Positions 42,756 to 47,327 of a stretch of DNA of 47,327 bases are shown here, piece after piece. The position numbers were made by a program, and so were the translations under genes. The stretch covers positions 1-47,327 of the forward strand of contig JAMXLF010000093.1 of NCBI GenBank assembly GCA_024281055.1, in the 5' to 3' direction. This stretch comes from Geobacteraceae bacterium. GTDB lineage: Bacteria; Desulfobacterota; Desulfuromonadia; Geobacterales; Geobacteraceae. The notes beneath the pieces are model-generated. The model saw only the letters and a program-made list of their open reading frames with translations, ran no database searches and was not told the DNA's origin. Every line of letters begins with the position of its first letter. The stretch's first letter is position 1.

Positions 42756-42814
42756 TCATGCATGCTGACCTCCAATCGCAGAGCAACATTACAACGAAAT
42801 ATTTTTAGTTATAA

Positions 42815-42856
42815 TAAAAAAGGGTGCTGCATCCCTGTCGGGTGCAGCACCCAATT
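42815..42856 (-). terminator. Hairpin with the T-run on the minus strand
   Basis: GGGTGCTGCATCC (42822-42834) pairs with GGGTGCAGCACCC (42840-42852) at 12 of 13 positions. A-rich DNA on the left gives a U-run only for minus-strand transcripts. On the plus strand it follows the ferredoxin-type gene without a U-run. Confidence 0.6.
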
Positions 42857-42862
42857 AACCGA

Positions 42863-42891
42863 TTGACATGGTGCACGAACACACGTATAAA
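42863..42891 (+). promoter_or_regulatory. Near-consensus promoter of the carbonic anhydrase gene
   Basis: TTGACA (42863-42868), exactly 17 bases, TATAAA (42886-42891). A leader of about 35 bases with AGGAGAG precedes the start at 42933. This is among the strongest sigma70-type promoters seen in the window. Confidence 0.85.
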
Positions 42892-42932
42892 ACAAAACAA
42901 TGTTTATTTAAAATAAAAAACAGGAGAGCCAG

Positions 42933-43475
42933 ATGACCCTTCTGGACAGCATCATCGAGCACAACAGGAAATTCGTCCGCCCCGGGGCCTTCCCCCCGCT
43001 GCCGAAGAACCCCAAGAAGCAGTTCGCCATCTTCACCTGCATGGACACCCGGCTGGTGGATTTCCTCGAGTCGGCCCTCGGAATCAGGCGCGGCGATGCC
43101 AAGGTGATCAAGAACGCCGGCAACACGGTGATCGACCCGAACGGCGGCGTGGTACGCAGCCTCGTGGCGGCAATCTTCACGCTGGGGGTCGAGGAGGTCC
43201 TGGTCATCGGCCACAAGGACTGCGGCATGGCAGCCGTCGACCCGGAGCAGGTGAAACAGCGGATGATCGAGCGGGGGATCGCTCCCGAGGCGATCGAGTC
43301 CCTCGTGCCCGACCTGGCCCAGTGGATGGGTGCCTTCTCCTGCCCGGTGGAGAACGTGGAACGGGTCGTCGGCATCATCAGGGAGAGTCCCCTCATCCCC
43401 CGGGACGTCCCGGTGCATGGCCTGATCTTCTGCCCCAACGACGGCCACCTGGAGGTGGTCGTCAGGGGGTACTGA
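42933..43475 (+). CDS. Beta-class carbonic anhydrase
   Basis: A 180-residue zinc enzyme interconverting carbon dioxide and bicarbonate. The ligands are visible as C-M-D-T-R (cysteine with the catalytic Asp-Arg dyad) and G-H-K-D-C-G-M (histidine and second cysteine). K-N-A-G-N-T-V and R-S-L-V-A-A-I support the beta class, in the short Cab-like branch. It has its own strong promoter and an AGGAGAG ribosome site, so it is probably expressed independently and constitutively. It is likely to be cytoplasmic. Confidence 0.95.
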   Translation: MTLLDSIIEHNRKFVRPGAFPPLPKNPKKQFAIFTCMDTRLVDFLESALGIRRGDAKVIKNAGNTVIDPNGGVVRSLVAAIFTLGVEEVLVIGHKDCGMAAVDPEQVKQRMIERGIAPEAIESLVPDLAQWMGAFSCPVENVERVVGIIRESPLIPRDVPVHGLIFCPNDGHLEVVVRGY

Positions 43476-43543
43476 CGGCCCCAGAGGCCCCTTGTTTATT
43501 TCCGATCAGCGGTCTCGCGCGGCTGGCTTTCGGCCTTCATCGC

Positions 43544-43897
43544 TCATGGCTGCGTTCCCCACTGCTTTTGGGTATAACGAATCACGTTCACCTTCTCCAG
43601 GGTAATCAGGCCGCTCTCGACCATTTCGTCAACCTTTGGCAGGATGGCGTCGATCTTCTCCTGCTCCTCGACCACCTCGACCACTATGGGAAGGTCGGCG
43701 GAGAGTTCCAGCAGTTTATGGGTGTGGTAGACGTAGTGCGAGCCGAAGCCCGATATCCCGCGCAGGACGGTCGCGCCGGCAAAACCCTCTTGCCGGAACA
43801 GTTCCACCAGCGCCTCATAGAGCGGCTTGTGACCGTACTTCTTCAACTCCCCCGTAAAAATCCGCATGAGAACCTTTTCGCCGATGAACTTGGACAT
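43544..43897 (-). CDS. DUF190 domain protein
   Basis: A 117-residue ferredoxin-fold protein with the DUF190 pattern: G-E-K-V-L-M-R-I-F-T-G-E at the start, K-P-L-Y-E-A-L-V-E-L-F-R-Q-E-G-F-A-G-A-T-V-L-R-G-I-S-G-F-G and L-P-I-V-V-E-V-V-E. DUF190 proteins are frequent neighbours of crcB/fluC fluoride channels and resemble PII-like regulators; their ligand is not established. The gene begins nine bases after the crcB stop, so the two form an operon. Confidence 0.92.
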   Translation of the reverse strand: MSKFIGEKVLMRIFTGELKKYGHKPLYEALVELFRQEGFAGATVLRGISGFGSHYVYHTHKLLELSADLPIVVEVVEEQEKIDAILPKVDEMVESGLITLEKVNVIRYTQKQWGTQP

Positions 43898-43906
43898 GGT
43901 GACCTC

Positions 43907-44278
43907 CTATAGGGAACGTGCTGCAAGTATTCCAACCCAGGTAAAGAGAAGACAGGTGAGGACGCTGGCCAGAACATTCGCCGATGCGATGAGGAACTCC
44001 CCTTCTTCCAGCAGTCTGAAGGTCTCATAGCTGAAGGTGGAAAACGTGGTGAGCCCACCGAGAAAACCGACCGTCAAGCCGGTGCGAAGGTTGGCCGAAA
44101 TGAGCGTGCTGCGCATGCCGGTCTCCATGATGAGGCCGATGATGAACGCCCCCACGATGTTGACGGCGAAGGTCCCGTAGGGGAAGCCCCTCCCGAGGAG
44201 GTTGTAGACCCACCCCGAGAGAAAATAGCGGGTCAGACAACCGAGTGCTCCGAACAAGGCGATTAGCACAACGAGCAT
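43907..44278 (-). CDS. crcB: Fluoride ion channel CrcB/FluC
   Basis: A 123-residue four-helix membrane protein. The start at 44278 follows AAAGGAGAG; an ATG 34 codons upstream is not credible. The Fluc marks are G-A-L-G-C-L-T-R-Y near the N-terminus, G-T-F-A-V-N-I-V-G-A-F (channel Asn) and G-F-L-G-G-L-T-T-F-S-T-F-S-Y-E, the fluoride-path phenylalanine/threonine motif. It exports fluoride as a dual-topology dimer. DUF190 follows in the same operon. I looked for a fluoride riboswitch in the 140 bases upstream and saw none. Confidence 0.95.
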   Translation of the reverse strand: MLVVLIALFGALGCLTRYFLSGWVYNLLGRGFPYGTFAVNIVGAFIIGLIMETGMRSTLISANLRTGLTVGFLGGLTTFSTFSYETFRLLEEGEFLIASANVLASVLTCLLFTWVGILAARSL

Positions 44279-44415
44279 TCGACTCTCCTTTCGAAAAATT
44301 GTTGCATTCAATCCTGCTTTAAGTTCTTGAGAGCGCTTTGGTTTCCGTGGGCAGAGGAGACGCCTCGACTCTGCGGCCATACCGGTTTTGTGTTTTCGTG
44401 TTTTCTAAATATGAA

Positions 44416-45435
44416 TTACTCAGTTTTACCTGATGATGCGATCGACCTGCGGATCATCCAGTCAACTGCTTCATTTGCATTGATATAGGTTATGTGCACT
44501 TTAGGATTTACTTGACAGAAAACTCGAAATATTTCGTCAGCAAAGGCTTGGCCAATTTCGTTCACCCCTCTAAAATCAAGAATGACCTCTGTGAATTTTT
44601 CCACTCGCGCAAGAACTCGTTTTGCTTGAGAACGTGAAATAAGATTTTCATCGCCATATTGCGCTAAATAGACGGGAATATGCGTTTTGTAAAAACCTGG
44701 ATGGTCAACTGTTGCATACTGATCAAAAACTTCACGTACTGTTAAATTACTAGAAATTCTTATATCCATAAAAACCGAAGTACCTTTATGTGGTCTTTCA
44801 TTCTCAAGCAACCAATCATCATATTCCAGGGTATGCGAGGAATACAACTTTCCGGACATGATTGCAAAACGATCAAACATTCTGCTTGTGAAAAAGATAC
44901 CTTCACCACTGTGCTTTGAAGGATCTGAAGTTAATTTACCTTTTGATAGTTCGAGGATTGCATGTTGTTCGTCATCAAGGTTAAAATCCTTAGTTATTTT
45001 ATTAAAAATACCAATACCATCGTCTTTTACCACTAAAGCAATGTGGCATGCTGTTCTAGCTACGCTCACTACTACAGCGGTCCCTTCAGAATGGTCGATT
45101 GCATTGTTGAACATTTCTGTAAAACCATATTGACATATAGAAATGATATTCGCTGGAAGTTTGCCCAATAATGGCCGAACAAATGTACGCCAGGGGAAAT
45201 CCTCTGTCATTTCAGGAGTGAGTATAAACTTTTTCTGCTCATCAATAATATCAACAAAGTCGTACTTAGCCGATTTTGTTGTGCCAACCATGTAGAGTTC
45301 ACCGGCATTAACAAGTTGCTTGATATGTTTTTGCGCTGCTTGCCGTGTTATATTAAATTTCTCGGCCACAGCCTGCGAAAGACTCGTTTTTTTCCCTTGG
45401 AAAATGCTCTCGAATATAAATTCTTTGACGGTCAT
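44416..45435 (-). CDS. Winged-helix / HATPase / STAS-like (DUF4325-type) fusion protein
   Basis: A 339-residue protein, markedly A+T-rich compared with the genes before it. Residues 1-70 form a winged helix (F-N-I-T-R-Q-A-A-Q-K-H-I-K-Q-L-V-N-A-G-E-L). A GHKL ATPase follows (about 95-235) with N-box E-M-F-N-N-A-I-D-H-S, V-V-K-D-D-G-I-G-I-F and S-G-E-G-I-F-F. The C-terminal 90 residues (V-I-L-D-F-R-G-V-N-E-I-G-Q-A-F-A-D-E-I-F-R-V-F) match the STAS-like DUF4325 pattern. No phospho-accepting histidine domain is present. The parts recall a switchable anti-sigma/anti-anti-sigma pair built into one DNA-binding polypeptide. It probably represses itself through the operators just upstream. Confidence 0.85.
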   Translation of the reverse strand: MTVKEFIFESIFQGKKTSLSQAVAEKFNITRQAAQKHIKQLVNAGELYMVGTTKSAKYDFVDIIDEQKKFILTPEMTEDFPWRTFVRPLLGKLPANIISICQYGFTEMFNNAIDHSEGTAVVVSVARTACHIALVVKDDGIGIFNKITKDFNLDDEQHAILELSKGKLTSDPSKHSGEGIFFTSRMFDRFAIMSGKLYSSHTLEYDDWLLENERPHKGTSVFMDIRISSNLTVREVFDQYATVDHPGFYKTHIPVYLAQYGDENLISRSQAKRVLARVEKFTEVILDFRGVNEIGQAFADEIFRVFCQVNPKVHITYINANEAVDWMIRRSIASSGKTE

Positions 45436-45489
45436 AAAATCATCCCTTTAAAGCCATTTGAAAGGAATAGCAACCTCTGGCCATATTAT

Positions 45490-45532
45490 TTGTAAACCAT
45501 TTTACAAAATATTGTCAACCTATAGTTTACAA
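45490..45532 (-). promoter_or_regulatory. Twin operators overlapping the promoter of the DUF4325-type gene
   Basis: TTGTAAA-ccat-TTTACAA (45490-45507) is a perfect palindrome and TTGTCAA-cctatag-TTTACAA (45512-45532) is near-perfect. The gene's minus-strand -35 TTGACA (45518-45513) lies in the second and its likely -10 TACAAA (45494-45489) lies in the first. A repressor bound here would block RNA polymerase. Confidence 0.7.
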
Positions 45533-45536
45533 AAAT

Positions 45537-45701
45537 TTGCGATCTTGCTTCGGAACCGCCTCAGTTAAAGGCGAGTTAAAATTCCTGGTCGCTCTGTTTC
45601 TCTTCATCACGGGATTGTTCATCATCGTCCGGGCCGTGGAAAATCTGACGGCGGTGATCGACCATGCACCCTGTGATGTGCTGCTGCGGGGGCCTCAATA
45701 G
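45537..45701 (+). pseudogene. Fragment coding a hydrophobic peptide, likely gene remnant
   Basis: The intergenic gap 45436-46027 holds the operators of the minus-strand gene and this G+C-rich frame. It reads G-E-L-K-F-L-V-A-L-F-L-F-I-T-G-L-F-I-I-V-R-A-V-E-N-L, then T-A-V-I-D-H-A-P-C-D-V-L-L-R-G-P-Q and stops. One clear transmembrane helix is present but no ATG and no ribosome site. Composition differs from the A+T-rich surroundings, so it looks like a truncated piece of a native gene left at an insertion junction. The remaining bases up to 46027 show no gene. Confidence 0.4.
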
Positions 45702-46027
45702 GATTATTTTCATTCTCGCCCTCGCGAGATCTTCTCCGTTATCATTTCTCTCCCCCGGCCCGCCTCATTGCTCATCCTGGCACCTCTATAACTGCTTGAC
45801 TTGAAAATTGCCGAGGTTTATTTTGAGTCCGTTAATATGTTTTGCTTGAGGTTTGCTACCCGTTATTCATCTCTGCCGGGTTGCTGGTGACAATGTCTAA
45901 TCGGCAGTAGTCCCTTATAACAGGAATCTGTGTGGTTACCTATATCAGTAACAAGTTCCTTTTATAGATAATAAGTTCCGTATATACTGAAACCGGTGAT
46001 TAACGAGTTATCCAGCGAGAATAAACC

Positions 46028-46831
46028 ATGAAAAAAACCTTCTATATTTGGTCATGTTGTTTCGTTCTCTTGATGTTAACAATAGCTACGTTGGGCGCGT
46101 GGGGGCTTGATGTTTCTACAACGAAAGCGATTGCGTTCGCCTTGTGCGGTGCTTCAATTGCTTCCGTAATTATTTATATTTATGTTTCAAAACAAAAATA
46201 CAAGACATCGATTGCTGAATTAAGGAATAGCCCTGATTTAAACAGTATTAAGTCTATGGGTTCTTATAATGCGTATTATTTTGATGGAGACACTTTCAAA
46301 TCAATGATGCTAGGTGATCCGGCAGTGCTGGATTTTAGCGGACAAGGCATAATGTTGAAAGTACTTCCTGATAACAACCCCGACCCTGATGAAATTTTGA
46401 CAGAGAAGTATTATGCAAAAGAAAGATTAGTTGAGTACAAAAGAGAAGGCTCTGAGGTGTTGTGGGTAGGAAATTCTGGCCGATATAAAGATTATTATAC
46501 ATGGCTTGAAATTAAGGATTTTTCGAAAGCATCTCTCGTCTCACTTTATACAGGACAACCGCATTCGCTCTCATATGATACCGAAAGCAAAAGATGTGCT
46601 GCCGAATTATTCTACAAGCTAACAGACCTAGGTTACAAAACCGGAATAGATCCGAAAAAACGTGGATTATTCATGGACGTTTTTGGTGTCATCGCAACTT
46701 TTATCCTTAGCGTTTTTACTCTCATGGACAAGAATTGGTACCCGGCGGCAATCAGCTCAATTGCATTTTTTGTATTACTTTATGGCTTGTTATTCTCAAA
46801 AAAGGGGCCACCACCAAGGAAAATGAATTAA
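46028..46831 (+). CDS. Four-helix membrane protein of unknown function (gene cassette)
   Basis: A 267-residue protein. Two transmembrane helices at the N-terminus (about 5-25 and 33-52) and two at the C-terminus (about 218-235 and 240-258) bracket a soluble domain of about 165 residues with no recognised motif (S-M-G-S-Y-N-A-Y-Y-F-D-G-D-T-F, Y-Y-T-W-L-E-I-K-D-F). The gene is A+T-rich and lacks a strong ribosome site. Its stop codon touches an attC-like site, the arrangement of an integron gene cassette. Many cassette proteins are orphans of this kind; no function is proposed. Confidence 0.75.
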   Translation: MKKTFYIWSCCFVLLMLTIATLGAWGLDVSTTKAIAFALCGASIASVIIYIYVSKQKYKTSIAELRNSPDLNSIKSMGSYNAYYFDGDTFKSMMLGDPAVLDFSGQGIMLKVLPDNNPDPDEILTEKYYAKERLVEYKREGSEVLWVGNSGRYKDYYTWLEIKDFSKASLVSLYTGQPHSLSYDTESKRCAAELFYKLTDLGYKTGIDPKKRGLFMDVFGVIATFILSVFTLMDKNWYPAAISSIAFFVLLYGLLFSKKGPPPRKMN

Positions 46832-46832
46832 T

Positions 46833-46894
46833 GGATAACATTCGGGTGCTGCTGTTGCCGCTTCGCTTCACAGCAGACCCTCAAGCCGTTGGAT
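46833..46894 (+). other. Integron attC recombination site
   Basis: About 60 bases from an AAC triplet (46837-46839) to the core site GTTGGAT (46888-46894), which matches G-TTRRRY. The inner arms GGGTgCTGCTG (46844-46854) and CAGCAGACCC (46871-46880) pair with one extrahelical G; a TTGCCGCTTCGCTTCA loop joins them. Ends, size, unpaired base and GCCGCTTCGC centre agree with attC sites. It follows the stop of one small gene, and the next starts 24 bases beyond. Confidence 0.8.
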
Positions 46895-46917
46895 TATTCA
46901 CTTTAAGTGAGTTTGCC

Positions 46918-47223
46918 ATGAAACGTAAATTATACGGATTAGTTTTAGTTATTTTATTTTCTACGTGTCTAAGCCTGTTTTTCGGCAAGGGCTATTTTAC
47001 TTATAAACTGATGTCGTCTTCCACTTTAGTGGACCCTCCAGTTGAACGTTTCAATAATGCATTTCTCAGCGGCAATAAAATAATCTTGGATTATACCGTA
47101 GGCGTTGGAAATGGAGTTGGCCGAAGCTACGGACCTCCTGGCGATTACTGGTGTGAATTTAAAATTGACAAATCATTCCGCAAAAATTCTAAGGTTCTTG
47201 AATCAGTAGTGTCCCAACGTTGA
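46918..47223 (+). CDS. Small exported or membrane-anchored protein of unknown function (gene cassette)
   Basis: A 101-residue protein starting MKRKLYGLVLVILFSTCLS, a signal anchor or signal peptide (about 6-24), then a hydrophilic domain (V-E-R-F-N-N-A-F-L-S-G-N-K-I-I-L-D-Y-T-V and G-P-P-G-D-Y-W-C-E-F-K-I-D). The start at 46918 is preferred over an in-frame ATG at 46831 because the latter would translate the attC site; cassette genes usually start just after the recombination point. A+T-rich. No family is recognised. Confidence 0.65.
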   Translation: MKRKLYGLVLVILFSTCLSLFFGKGYFTYKLMSSSTLVDPPVERFNNAFLSGNKIILDYTVGVGNGVGRSYGPPGDYWCEFKIDKSFRKNSKVLESVVSQR

Positions 47224-47272
47224 TGAGTTGATAACTCGTAACATCCCGTAAATTCTGAGAGAAAGTAACATC

Positions 47273-47327
47273 ATGGCATTTAACGACTTGAAATTTATCC
47301 GGCGGACCAGTCATCTTCGCACAGCAA
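47273..47327 (+). CDS. Possible start of a further gene, cut by the window edge
   Basis: An ATG behind GAGAGAAAG opens 18 codons (M-A-F-N-D-L-K-F-I-R-R-T-S-H-L-R-T-A) and runs off the window. The frame is open, but the evidence is only a start and a weak ribosome site. An alternative reading is that A-T-T-T-A-A-C within it begins the next attC, since that heptamer fits the RYYYAAC end. Confidence 0.3.
   Translation, partial: MAFNDLKFIRRTSHLRTA

Noticed and set aside
44279-44415. Fluoride riboswitch upstream of crcB
   Set aside because: I looked for the conserved GGNGAUGG/CUGAUG-type core of the crcB motif in the leader and found no match.

Overview
The window looks like a chromosomal segment of a Geobacter-type bacterium (Desulfuromonadia). 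The reasons are a G+C-rich coding style, strong AGGAGG-type ribosome sites, the gene order xseA-xseB-ispA-dxs, a hexaheme periplasmic c-type cytochrome, an Rrf2-cydAB locus, a hopanoid HpnJ gene and two apparent selenoprotein genes. The genus is inferred from family content, not from a search.

Layout. 1-0.85 kb (-): CusRS-like two-component pair, kinase truncated by the window edge. 1.06-4.0 kb (-): Rrf2 regulator, then cydA and cydB. 4.2-6.1 kb (+): Ig-like lipoprotein and small beta-barrel protein. 6.2-12.15 kb (-): xseA, xseB, ispA, dxs and a TPR/gluzincin protease. 12.2-14.0 kb: isolated hpnJ between two diverged direct repeats. 14.26-14.8 kb (-): YoeB/YefM-like toxin-antitoxin pair. 14.9-17.8 kb (+): zinc-ribbon membrane protein, small secreted protein, ParA/MinD-like ATPase. 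17.76-19.6 kb (-): divergent polysaccharide deacetylase and tlyA. 19.8-21.1 kb (+): slyX and an SDR gene. 21.18-28.65 kb (+): type I restriction-modification locus hsdR-hsdM-hsdS. A DUF559 nuclease cassette bounded by palindromic repeats sits between hsdR and hsdM, and an AbrB/PIN pair sits between hsdM and hsdS. The same repeats are inserted in frame in hsdS. 28.8-31.6 kb (-): alanine dehydrogenase and two zinc-ribbon proteins. 31.8-32.0 kb (+): two tandem sRNA-like units. 32.0-33.3 kb (-): hexaheme cytochrome. 33.7-36.0 kb (+): DUF5329-like protein and a GGDEF protein. 36.2-37.05 kb (-): TraB/GumN-like protein. 37.2-41.2 kb (-): five-gene operon doxX, rhodanese, MDR oxidoreductase, htrA, FrnE-like. 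41.5-43.5 kb (+): ferredoxin-type regulator and beta-carbonic anhydrase. 43.5-44.3 kb (-): DUF190 and crcB. 44.4-47.3 kb: A+T-rich accessory DNA with an HTH/HATPase/DUF4325-like protein, two small membrane proteins and an integron-type attC site.

Main discoveries. (1) Two genes of one redox operon carry an in-frame UGA exactly at a redox cysteine position (FrnE-like U-P-W-C, rhodanese C-A-S-P-T-U), with hairpins downstream. They read as selenoproteins that ordinary gene calling cuts short. (2) The DUF559 gene is tightly bracketed by palindromic repeats found elsewhere in the window, including in frame inside hsdS; this resembles a repeat-mobilising unit. (3) An attC site at about 46.83-46.89 kb marks a gene-cassette boundary. 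(4) Two tandem small transcription units expose anti-Shine-Dalgarno CCUCC sequences. (5) The PIN toxin inside the restriction locus has lost two of its four catalytic acids.

No tRNA, rRNA or CRISPR array was recognised. All functions are read from motifs without database searches.
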